This document shows positions 6,972 through 13,556 of a DNA stretch of 14,852 nt, one piece after another (positions within the stretch are counted from its first letter, which is position 1; each line of letters starts with the position of its first letter). The notes beneath the pieces were generated by a model, which ran no database searches, was not told where the DNA came from, and saw only the letters and a program-made list of their open reading frames with translations. The translations under genes and the position numbers were made by a program. Origin of the DNA: an uncultured Sphingomonadales bacterium (GTDB taxonomy: Bacteria > Pseudomonadota > Alphaproteobacteria > Sphingomonadales > Sphingomonadaceae); contig CAIPWG010000594.1 of the NCBI GenBank assembly GCA_903868655.1, forward strand, positions 1-14,852, written 5' to 3'.

Positions 6972-7762
6972 GGGTTCGTGCCTTTCGGAAGCGATGGTGA
7001 AAAGGTAACCGGTGATGCAGGTGCCGTGCCCGGATGGTGGTGGACGGGCACGCGCTTGAGCCACAGCCGCAAGGCTTCCCAGCCAATGCCCGCAACCACT
7101 TTGAGCGTCAGCAGCGGGTGCGTCATCGCCACGCGCGCCAGCGCGGCATCGCTCAGTGCCATCCGTTTTGCGCGGTGCAAGGCAAACAGCACCGGGCCCT
7201 CGTCATCCGAAGCGGTAATCGCGACTTCCAGTTTGTCAGCCGGCGGCCGCACCCGAAACGCATAAGTCATGGCCATCGGCAGAAACGGTGAAACGTGGAA
7301 ACGCTTGGTTGCGTCGTGGCGCACTTGGCCGGTGGCTTCGGTACTGGCGCGCAGCACATAGCTGTGGCGTTCCCCAAAGGTGTTGTTGACCTCGTAGATC
7401 ATGGCGGACAGCACGCCCGCGCGGTCATGACAGAACCACACTGACAAAGGATTGAACGCAAAGCCGAACAGTCGTGGCATCGTCAGCAACTGGATCGGCC
7501 CGCCATGGGGCAATCCGGCCTCGGCCAGCAACGCTTCGGCTTGCGCGCGCAAGGGGCGGGTGCCGCCATCGCCATAATCGCGATCGTAAAACGCCATCAC
7601 GTTGAACCGACCACGCGAAAACCAGCGCAGCCGGGCTGTCAGCGCGTCGATCTCGTCCAGATCGAGCAGCAGCGAAAACAGGCGATAGCGCAGCCGATGC
7701 GCAGTCGGGCGCAAACGATGGTGCATGACATGCCCCACATAGAGCGCCGACCGTTGCATCAT
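6968..7762 (-). CDS. DUF1365 domain protein
   Basis: A protein of 264 residues matching DUF1365 along its length: SALYVGHVMHHRLRP near the start, RYRLFSLLLDLDEID, the pair MPRLFGFAFNPLSVWFC and YEVNNTFGERHSYVL, and FHVSPFLPMAMTYAFRV. The family's chemistry is not established to my knowledge. It is widely found between an FAD oxidoreductase and a CFA-like methyltransferase, as in M. tuberculosis Rv0448c, so a role in fatty-acyl modification is the best inference. The start ATG overlaps the flavoprotein stop by 4 bases; a second ATG follows immediately at 7759. The end overlaps the TTG start of the methyltransferase. The N-terminal HVMHHRLRP and C-terminal PVHHHPG stretches are His-rich, but I cannot assign metal binding. 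Confidence 0.88.
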   Translation of the reverse strand: MMQRSALYVGHVMHHRLRPTAHRLRYRLFSLLLDLDEIDALTARLRWFSRGRFNVMAFYDRDYGDGGTRPLRAQAEALLAEAGLPHGGPIQLLTMPRLFGFAFNPLSVWFCHDRAGVLSAMIYEVNNTFGERHSYVLRASTEATGQVRHDATKRFHVSPFLPMAMTYAFRVRPPADKLEVAITASDDEGPVLFALHRAKRMALSDAALARVAMTHPLLTLKVVAGIGWEALRLWLKRVPVHHHPGTAPASPVTFSPSLPKGTNP

Positions 7763-9099
7763 GCGGCCTTGGTCATGGTGGCGGGCCGGGTCACGCGGAT
7801 ACGCCCGGATTCATCGGCGACGTGCCACGGGCGACGCACACCACCAAGTGCTTCGGCCACGGCGAGGCCTGCCTGCAATCCGTCTTCATGAAACCCGGCG
7901 CCAAAATGCGCGCCGCAAAACCATGTCGAGCGATGTCCTTGCAAATCCCACAGCTGGTCTTGCGCGCGGTCGGCAGCCAGGTCGAGCACCGGATGGTCGT
8001 AAACGATCCGGGCATGAACTTTGGCCGGATCGGGTTCATGCAGCGGGTTGAGGGTCAGGAACAGCGGCAGATCGTCGGGAAGCCAGCTTTGCAGCTTGTT
8101 CATCCAGTATGTCACCGACAGGCTCGGGTCCGCGGTTTGGCCGATGCTGGCATAGTTCCACGCCGACCACACCCGTGTGCGACGCGGCATCAGTGTTGCG
8201 TCGGAATGGAGCACGGCCAGATTGGGGCGATAGCTGAACGCGCCGAGCACCTGCCGTTCTTGCGCATCGGCATCCGACAGCAGCGCCAGCGCGCGATCGG
8301 CATGGGTGGCCACGACCACGGCATCGAACCGGGTTTGCGCGGTGTCGGTGACGATTTCCACGCCCTTGGCCAGTCGGCGGATTTGCCGGACTGGTGTATT
8401 GGTGTGGATGCGTTCGGCAAACGATGCCGACAGCTTGGCGACATAGGTGCGGCTGCCGCCTTCGACTGTGCGCCACAGGGGCCGTGCCCCCAGATTGAGC
8501 AGTCCGTGGTTTTCGCAAAACCGGATGAACGCCGCCGCCGGCTGATCAGCGATCATCGCCACCGGGGTCGACCAGATCGCCGCCGCCATCGGGTACAAGT
8601 GATCGTCGCGAAACGCAGCGCTAAGGCCCAGCTTGTCGAGATAATCGCCCAGCGAAATGTCATGCAGATTGGGCAGATCGCGCGGGGCCTGCCGATAAAA
8701 GCGCACCAGATCGGCCAGCATCCGCCAAAACCGGGGGCGCAGCAGATTGCGTTTTTGCGCAAACAGGCCGCCCAGATCGCCGCCTGCGTATTCAAGCCGA
8801 CCTTGGTCAAGCGATACCGCAAAGCCCATGTCGGTTGCGCGCGTCGCCACGCCCAAATGTGCAAACAAAGCGGTCAGGTTGGGATACGTCGCTTCGTTGT
8901 AGACGATGAAACCGGTATCAACCGGTTGGCCGGCGACCTCGCGGGTATTGCTGTGACCGCCGATCCGGTCATCAGCCTCGAACACCTGCACGTCGTGGTG
9001 CTGGCTCAACAGCCATGCGGCAGACAGCCCGGAAATTCCACTGCCGATGACGGCAATGGTTTGCTTGGGCTTTCCACCAGCGTTATCACCCATGGACAT
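7759..9099 (-). CDS. NAD(P)-binding FAD-dependent oxidoreductase (amine-oxidase-like)
   Basis: A flavoprotein of 446 residues, first gene of the lipid operon. It opens with the Rossmann motif IGSGISGLSAAW (GxGxxG at 19-24), then Glu41 and DRIGGHS, the FAD-binding arrangement of the amine oxidase/phytoene desaturase superfamily. VDTGFIVYNEATYPNL follows, and the C-terminus has WFCGAHFGAGFHEDGLQAGLAVAEAL, which closes the FAD site. The closest well-known contextual relative is M. tuberculosis Rv0449c, also next to DUF1365 and a CFA-like methyltransferase. It probably carries out a redox step on acyl chains, such as desaturation, isomerisation or reduction of a methylene intermediate (inference). 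The start is ATG 9099; an ATG two codons in (9093) is also possible. The open frame extends upstream to 9933, but that stretch runs antisense to the DUF1295 gene and lacks family similarity. Confidence 0.88.
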   Translation of the reverse strand: MSMGDNAGGKPKQTIAVIGSGISGLSAAWLLSQHHDVQVFEADDRIGGHSNTREVAGQPVDTGFIVYNEATYPNLTALFAHLGVATRATDMGFAVSLDQGRLEYAGGDLGGLFAQKRNLLRPRFWRMLADLVRFYRQAPRDLPNLHDISLGDYLDKLGLSAAFRDDHLYPMAAAIWSTPVAMIADQPAAAFIRFCENHGLLNLGARPLWRTVEGGSRTYVAKLSASFAERIHTNTPVRQIRRLAKGVEIVTDTAQTRFDAVVVATHADRALALLSDADAQERQVLGAFSYRPNLAVLHSDATLMPRRTRVWSAWNYASIGQTADPSLSVTYWMNKLQSWLPDDLPLFLTLNPLHEPDPAKVHARIVYDHPVLDLAADRAQDQLWDLQGHRSTWFCGAHFGAGFHEDGLQAGLAVAEALGGVRRPWHVADESGRIRVTRPATMTKAA

Positions 9100-9216
9100 C
9101 TGTTCGATTTCTTTCCCGATCACGATGATCGCAACATCTGTTACGCAGCGTACGACGATCCGGATGCAGACGAAACAGCATGCATCCACCCACCCCACAT
9201 ATACGTAGATAGCGCC
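9100..9216. promoter_or_regulatory. Divergent promoter region of the lipid-modification locus
   Basis: These 117 bases separate the two divergent lipid operons and must carry both promoters. Visible structure: a 7-base dyad at 9162-9187, an inverted repeat CGATCA-CGA-TGATCG at 9117-9131, an 11-base near-palindrome TACGCAGCGTA at 9142-9152, and the direct repeat ACATCTGTT at 9096-9104 and 9134-9142. TATACG at 9200-9205 could be a -10 for the rightward gene, but I found no convincing -35 for either direction. The rightward gene has no clear ribosome site. Confidence 0.5.
9162..9187. promoter_or_regulatory. Candidate operator: 7-base inverted repeat with 12-base centre
   Basis: GGATGCA at 9162-9168 and TGCATCC at 9181-9187 are exact reverse complements, placed between the two divergent genes (30 bases before the rightward ATG, 63 bases before the leftward ATG). 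The spacing suits a dimeric regulator contacting two major grooves. The regulator is unknown; no sigma factor or TetR/MerR gene is present in the window. Confidence 0.35.
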
Positions 9217-10026
9217 ATGACATTGCCGATGCTTGCCTTGTACCTGTCCTTTGGGCTTTTCGCCGCGATGTCGCTTGGCTGGTGGCTGGCGCGTCGACCT
9301 GGCGCATCCGGCATGATGGATGTCGTATGGTCTTACGCCACGGCGGCGGCAGGGGCCGTGGGCGCGATTGCGCCGGCGGCAGACGCGGTTCCGGCGCGAC
9401 AGATGCTGGTTGCGGGCCTTGCGCTGGCCTGGGGCGTTCGGCTCGGCACACACATCTGGTGGCGCGGCCGCGGCGGGCACGATGATCCGCGTTATGCCGC
9501 ATTGCGCCGCGAATGGGGCGAACGGTTTGATCTGCGTCTGTTCCAGTTTGCGCAGATTCAGGCCGCTGCAGCACTCGTGCTGGCGCTGGTGATTGCAGGG
9601 GCGGGCCGTGCCGCCGGGCCGTTTGGCGGCTGGGCTGATTGGTCCGGACTGGCGCTGCTTGTGGTGGCTGTCGCAGGCGAAGGCATCGCCGATGCGCAAT
9701 TGGCGGCATACCGCGCAAAGCCTGAAAATCGGGGCGGTGTGTGCGATCAAGGCCTGTGGAGCCTGTCGCGGCATCCCAATTATTTTTTCGAATGGTTGGC
9801 CTGGCTGGCCTGGCCAGTCATCGCGATTGGCGCGGATCCCTCGGCCGTCGCGTTGTGGTCGACGCTCGCAGGCCCTGTGTTGATGTACCTTCTGCTTGTT
9901 CACGCCTCGGGCATTCCCCCGCTCGAAGCGCATATGTTGCGCAGCCGTGGCGCTGCCTTTGCCGATACCCAGCGCCGTATCCGCGCGTTCTGGCCCATTC
10001 CCAAATTGCGAGACACTTCATCATGA
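9217..10026 (+). CDS. DUF1295 membrane protein (steroid 5-alpha-reductase/ICMT-like)
   Basis: An integral membrane protein of 269 residues with several hydrophobic segments (roughly residues 4-25, 34-52, 62-78, 108-131, 136-155 and 188-232). Family signatures are GMMDVVWSY, HDDPRYAALRREWGERFDLRLF, and near the C-terminus SRHPNYFFEW (His186), the NAD(P)H- or SAM-side motif shared with 5-alpha-reductase and isoprenylcysteine methyltransferase folds. DUF1295 proteins are usually annotated as reductase-like, so reduction of an acyl-chain double bond made or moved by the neighbouring enzymes is a reasonable inference. ATG 9217 is the best start; ATG 9229 is possible and neither has a strong ribosome site. 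The stop overlaps the next gene by 4 bases (ATGA). Confidence 0.85.
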   Translation: MTLPMLALYLSFGLFAAMSLGWWLARRPGASGMMDVVWSYATAAAGAVGAIAPAADAVPARQMLVAGLALAWGVRLGTHIWWRGRGGHDDPRYAALRREWGERFDLRLFQFAQIQAAAALVLALVIAGAGRAAGPFGGWADWSGLALLVVAVAGEGIADAQLAAYRAKPENRGGVCDQGLWSLSRHPNYFFEWLAWLAWPVIAIGADPSAVALWSTLAGPVLMYLLLVHASGIPPLEAHMLRSRGAAFADTQRRIRAFWPIPKLRDTSS

Positions 10027-11060
10027 CCTTGGTTGATGCTCTGGTTCCGGCTGCGATCCGCGCGGTTGAGGCAACGCCTTTGCCCGATACGCTGACGCGC
10101 GCGGGAATTCGCTATCTGGTCGGCACGCGATTGCGCAGTCTGACCGACGATGCCGGCCTGTCGGCCCGTTTTGCCCGCGAAATGGGCGCATTTCCGATCG
10201 CCGAGCACACCGATGCAGCCAACGCGCAGCATTACGAATTGCCGCCGCGCTTCTTCGGGTTGACGCTGGGCGCGCGGCGCAAATATTCGTGCTGCCTGTA
10301 CCCCACTGGCAACGAAACGCTCGAACAGGCTGAAGTACTGGCCCTGGAAGAAACCTTGGCCCACGCCGATCTTGCTGACGGTCAGCGCATTCTGGAACTC
10401 GGCTGTGGCTGGGGCTCGCTCAGCCTGTTCATGGCCGAACGCCTGCCCGGTGCACAGATCACCGCGGTGTCCAATTCTGCGCCGCAACGCCTGCACATCG
10501 AAGGCGAGGCCAAAGCGCGTGGGCTGACCAATCTGACCGTGATTACTGCCGACATGAACACGTTCGAGCCCCAAGGCCGGTTTGATCGGGTGGTCTCGGT
10601 CGAAATGTTCGAACATATGGCCAATTGGCAGGCCCTGTTGGCGCGTGTGCGCACGTGGCTGGAACCCACCGGGCGGCTGTTCGTGCATGTTTTCACCCAC
10701 CGGTCGCAGCCTTACCGGTTTGATACTGCTGACAAAACCGATTGGATCGCGCAGCATTTTTTTACCGGCGGGATCATGCCCAGCCATGATTTGATCGGAC
10801 AGTTCCCGACCTTGTTCACGTTGGAAGACCAATGGCGCTGGTCGGGTGAACATTACGCCCGCACCGCGCGCGACTGGCTGGCCCGGTTCGATGCCAACCG
10901 CGCCGCAATAGATCAGGTGTTGGGCGAAGTTTATGGCCCCGATGCAGCATTGTGGCGTCGTCGCTGGCGGTTGTTCTATCTGGCCACCGAAGGCCTGTTT
11001 GGCCATTCAGGCGGCAACGAATGGGGTGTCAGCCACTACCGTCTGGTACCAGCCGGTTAG
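10023..11060 (+). CDS. Second CFA-family SAM-dependent methyltransferase
   Basis: A methyltransferase of 345 residues, shorter at the N-terminus than Cfa. Landmarks are QHYELPPRFFGLTLGARRKYSCC with Cys90, the SAM loop LELGCGWG (Glu125, Gly127-Gly131), VEMFEHMANW with Glu197, FVHVFTH with His222, and QHFFTGGIMPSHDLI. Cys90, Glu197 and His222 align with the E. coli Cfa bicarbonate-site residues, which the other methyltransferase in this locus has partly lost. The closest look is to the Cfa relatives often labelled coclaurine-N-methyltransferase-like, so the substrate could be a lipid chain or a small amine. Translational coupling with the DUF1295 gene (ATGA) and divergence from the flavoprotein-DUF1365-methyltransferase operon favour a lipid substrate. 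It converges on the LysR gene with a 3-base gap and no room for a separate terminator. Confidence 0.88.
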   Translation: MTLVDALVPAAIRAVEATPLPDTLTRAGIRYLVGTRLRSLTDDAGLSARFAREMGAFPIAEHTDAANAQHYELPPRFFGLTLGARRKYSCCLYPTGNETLEQAEVLALEETLAHADLADGQRILELGCGWGSLSLFMAERLPGAQITAVSNSAPQRLHIEGEAKARGLTNLTVITADMNTFEPQGRFDRVVSVEMFEHMANWQALLARVRTWLEPTGRLFVHVFTHRSQPYRFDTADKTDWIAQHFFTGGIMPSHDLIGQFPTLFTLEDQWRWSGEHYARTARDWLARFDANRAAIDQVLGEVYGPDAALWRRRWRLFYLATEGLFGHSGGNEWGVSHYRLVPAG

Positions 11061-11063
11061 GCG

Positions 11064-11960
11064 TTACCGTTCCCACGGTGCGATCGGTTGATACAGGCCG
11101 CGCAGATAGTCGATAAATGCGGTCACGCGTCTGGGTTGCGTGGCATGGCGCAAATGGACGGCCTGGATGTGCACATCGGTCAGCCCTTCGTGGTTGTCGA
11201 GCACGCGCACCAGCCGTCCCGCCGCCAGATCCGCGTTGACATCCCACAGCGATCGCAGCGCGATGCCAAGCCCGGTCAGCGCCAGTTCGCGCACCACTTC
11301 GCTCGAATTGGTCTGTACCGCGGATTTGACATCGAATGTTACCGCACCTTCGGGACCTGCCAGCCGCCAGGGCGATTGGCCTTGTGCCGCAAGCAACATG
11401 TGCTGGTGCAGGTCGCGCAGCGTGGCGGGCCGGCCGTTGCGATCGAGATAGGCCGGTGATGCGCACAGGATGCGCCGGTTGGGTGCCAATACCCACGATG
11501 TGAGCGAGGCGGGCATGCCTCGCGAAATGCGCAATGCCAGATCGACCCCGTCACCCAGCACATCGACAAACCGGTCGCTGAGGTCGAGCGTGAATTCGAT
11601 CTGGGGGTGGGCCTCCAGAAACGGTTTCAGATAAGGCGCGACATGCATCCGTCCAAACGAGGTCGGCGCCGATACCCGCAAGGGACCGGACAGCGTTTGT
11701 GTGGTACCCGCCAGCCGCGCCTCTGCGGCCTGGATCGCGTTGAGAATGGCCACAGCATCGTCGCGAAACGTCTGGCCAGCCCCAGTCAGCACGATGCGGC
11801 GGGTGGAACGGTTGATCAGCCGCGCGCCCAGTCGCGCTTCGAGCCGAGCCAGCCGTTTTGACGCCATCGGTGCGGAAATGCCCAGCCGCGCCGCAGCCGC
11901 AGAAATACTGCCCAATTCGGCGATGCGGGCAAACAGATCGTAGTCGCTGGCGTCGGTCAT
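11064..11960 (-). CDS. LysR-family transcriptional regulator
   Basis: A regulator of 298 residues. The N-terminal winged helix-turn-helix spans about residues 3-62: YDLFARIAELGSISAAAARLGISAPMASKRLARLEARLGARLINRSTRR. The rest is a periplasmic-binding-protein-like effector domain of the CrgA-type subgroup, typified by LSGPLRVSAPTSFGR and VDLALRISRGMPASL. The effector is unknown. It is divergent from glcDEF, the classic arrangement for a LysR protein controlling its neighbour, so a glycolate- or 2-hydroxyacid-responsive role is inferred, not shown; E. coli uses the GntR-type GlcC instead. I chose ATG 11960; a TTG at 11972 would add four residues (MKRN) and overlap the dyad at 11962-11976. Ribosome site is weak for both. 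Confidence 0.9.
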   Translation of the reverse strand: MTDASDYDLFARIAELGSISAAAARLGISAPMASKRLARLEARLGARLINRSTRRIVLTGAGQTFRDDAVAILNAIQAAEARLAGTTQTLSGPLRVSAPTSFGRMHVAPYLKPFLEAHPQIEFTLDLSDRFVDVLGDGVDLALRISRGMPASLTSWVLAPNRRILCASPAYLDRNGRPATLRDLHQHMLLAAQGQSPWRLAGPEGAVTFDVKSAVQTNSSEVVRELALTGLGIALRSLWDVNADLAAGRLVRVLDNHEGLTDVHIQAVHLRHATQPRRVTAFIDYLRGLYQPIAPWER

Positions 11961-11961
11961 A

Positions 11962-11976
11962 TTTCTTTTCAAGAAA
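11962..11976. promoter_or_regulatory. Inverted repeat beside the LysR start
   Basis: TTTCTT and AAGAAA form a perfect 6-base dyad with a 3-base centre, directly upstream of the LysR ATG. On the - strand it covers the ribosome-site position, so a bound regulator could repress lysR itself, as is common in LysR autoregulation. The symmetry is A/T-only apart from one C/G pair, so chance is a real alternative. Confidence 0.3.
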
Positions 11977-11978
11977 GA

Positions 11979-11997
11979 GTGAATTTTATTTTTTCAC
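11979..11997. promoter_or_regulatory. Candidate LysR operator between lysR and glcD
   Basis: GTGAA at 11979-11983 and TTCAC at 11993-11997 are inverted around a 9-base T-rich centre, giving the T...A dyad form typical of LysR boxes. It lies in an A/T-rich patch (about 11961-11995) that stands out from its G+C-rich surroundings, 72 bases before the glcD start. I see no clear -35/-10 pair for glcD, which would fit an activator-dependent promoter. Confidence 0.35.
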
Positions 11998-12055
11998 GCT
12001 ACCGAGTCGTCTAGGGCTTGTCTATTGTTACGTATGCGCTCGCGATGACGGGCCT

Positions 12056-12060
12056 GGGAG
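12056..12060 (+). promoter_or_regulatory. Ribosome binding site that decides the glcD start
   Basis: GGGAG lies 8 bases before the ATG at 12069. The upstream in-frame candidates, TTG 12018 and ATG 12045, have no such site, and starting there adds residues without GlcD similarity. Confidence 0.65.
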
Positions 12061-12068
12061 TCGATGAA

Positions 12069-13556
12069 ATGCTTGCCATGCCACACGTTGACGAAAAGAT
12101 CGTGGCGCGTCGCGAAACGATCGCATCGGCGCTGCGCGCGATCGTTCCCGATGGTGTGATCGACGATCCCGACGCGCTTCGGGTGTATGAATCCGACGGG
12201 TTGACCGCCTATCGTCAGCCGCCTTTGCTGACCGTGCTGCCGCAGACGACCGCGCAAGTGTCGCAAGTCTTGCGCTGGTGCCACGATCAGGGGGTCAAAG
12301 TCGTGCCGCGCGGGTCGGGCACGTCGTTGTCGGGTGGGGCCTTGCCGCTGGCCGATGCGGTGTTGTTGGGCATGGGGCGGTTCAACCGCATTCTCGATAT
12401 CGATTATCAGGACCGGCTGGTCGTGACCCAGCCCGGGGTGACCAATCTGGCGATTACCCGCGCTGTCGAAGACGCCGGGTTCTATTACGCGCCTGATCCG
12501 TCGAGCCAGATTGCCTGTTCGATCGGCGGCAATATCGCGGAAAATTCTGGCGGGGTTCACTGCCTGAAATACGGGTTGACCACCAACAATGTGCTGGGGG
12601 TTGAAATCGTTCTGATCGACGGCGAAGTGTTGCGCCTGGGCGGGCGCACGCTGGAGGCCGACGGGCTCGATCTGTTGGGGATCGTGGTCGGGTCCGAGGG
12701 CTTGTTGGGCGTCGTGACCGAGGTGACCGTGGCGATCCTGCCGCGGCCGGAAACCGCGCGCGCGTTGCTGATCGGTTTTGCCGAAGTCGAAGCCGCAGGC
12801 GAAGCTGTGGCCGCGATCATCGCGGCCGGGATCATTCCCGCCGGGATGGAAATGATGGACAAGGCGGCAACCCATGCTGCCGAAGCATTTGTCGGGGCGG
12901 GCTATCCGCTCGATGCCGAGGCGCTGCTGATCATTGAGCTCGATGGGCCGCAGGCTGAATGCGACCATCTGATCGAGCAAGTCCGCGCGATCACGCAAAG
13001 CTATGGCTGCACCAGCTGCCGCATTTCTGAAAACGAGGCCGACCGTCTGAAATTCTGGGCGGGACGCAAGGCTGCATTTCCGGCGGTGGGGCGCGTTTCG
13101 CCTGACTATTATTGTATGGATGGCACGATTCCACGCCGGCAATTGGCGCAGGTGCTGCGGCGCATGGCCGAACTGTCGGCGCATTACGAATTGGGTTTGG
13201 CCAATGTGTTTCATGCGGGCGACGGCAATCTGCATCCGTTGATCATGTACGATGCCAATGTGCCGGGCCAACTCGACAAAGCCGAAGCGTTTGGCGCGGA
13301 TATTTTGCGGCTGTGCGTCGAAGTGGGCGGTGTGTTGACCGGTGAACACGGCGTGGGCGTGGAAAAGCGCGATCTGATGTCGACCATGTTCACCGATCGC
13401 GAACTGGATCAGCAACGCGGTCTGAAGGCAGCGTTCGATCCGGCTGGCCTGCTCAATCCGGGCAAAGTCTTTCCGTTGCTGCATCGCTGCGCCGAAGCCG
13501 GACCGGTGCATGTTCACCATGGCAAGACCGCATTTCCCGATTTGCCGAGATTTTGA
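12069..13556 (+). CDS. glcD: Glycolate oxidase FAD-binding subunit GlcD
   Basis: A flavin subunit of 495 residues (E. coli GlcD is 499) that oxidises glycolate to glyoxylate and passes electrons on through GlcE/GlcF to the quinone pool. The FAD-binding PCMH domain fills the first half: PRGSGTSLSGGALP from residue 80, DPSSQIACSIGGNIAENSGG, and LKYGLTTNNVLG. The C-terminal cap has FHAGDGNLHP (His382, His389) and GEHGVG (His427), the conserved active-site histidine segments of the GlcD/D-lactate dehydrogenase family. A close alternative would be a D-lactate dehydrogenase of the same family, but the following glcE and glcF genes make GlcD the better call. The stop shares one base with the glcE start (TGATG). 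Confidence 0.93.
   Translation: MLAMPHVDEKIVARRETIASALRAIVPDGVIDDPDALRVYESDGLTAYRQPPLLTVLPQTTAQVSQVLRWCHDQGVKVVPRGSGTSLSGGALPLADAVLLGMGRFNRILDIDYQDRLVVTQPGVTNLAITRAVEDAGFYYAPDPSSQIACSIGGNIAENSGGVHCLKYGLTTNNVLGVEIVLIDGEVLRLGGRTLEADGLDLLGIVVGSEGLLGVVTEVTVAILPRPETARALLIGFAEVEAAGEAVAAIIAAGIIPAGMEMMDKAATHAAEAFVGAGYPLDAEALLIIELDGPQAECDHLIEQVRAITQSYGCTSCRISENEADRLKFWAGRKAAFPAVGRVSPDYYCMDGTIPRRQLAQVLRRMAELSAHYELGLANVFHAGDGNLHPLIMYDANVPGQLDKAEAFGADILRLCVEVGGVLTGEHGVGVEKRDLMSTMFTDRELDQQRGLKAAFDPAGLLNPGKVFPLLHRCAEAGPVHVHHGKTAFPDLPRF

Noticed and set aside
9126..9130. TGATC as a -35 of a ChrR-SigmaE type promoter
   Set aside because: No matching -10 at the expected distance on either strand, and the word is fully explained by the inverted repeat at 9117-9131.
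7822..9216. A long + strand open frame antisense to the flavoprotein, continuous with the DUF1295 gene
   Set aside because: The translated product has no family motif before the DUF1295 start, whereas the opposite strand has a complete FAD oxidoreductase. It is a high-G+C shadow.
9900..11006. A 368-codon open frame antisense to the second methyltransferase
   Set aside because: The + strand carries all CFA-family motifs; the antisense product shows none.
12018..12068. Earlier TTG (12018) or ATG (12045) starts for glcD
   Set aside because: ATG 12069 has a well-spaced GGGAG and matches GlcD length; the upstream residues are not GlcD-like.
11994..13520. A 508-codon open frame antisense to glcD
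   Set aside because: It mirrors the codon bias of glcD; its product is rich in Gln, Arg and His with no recognisable domain, while the + strand reading is a textbook GlcD.
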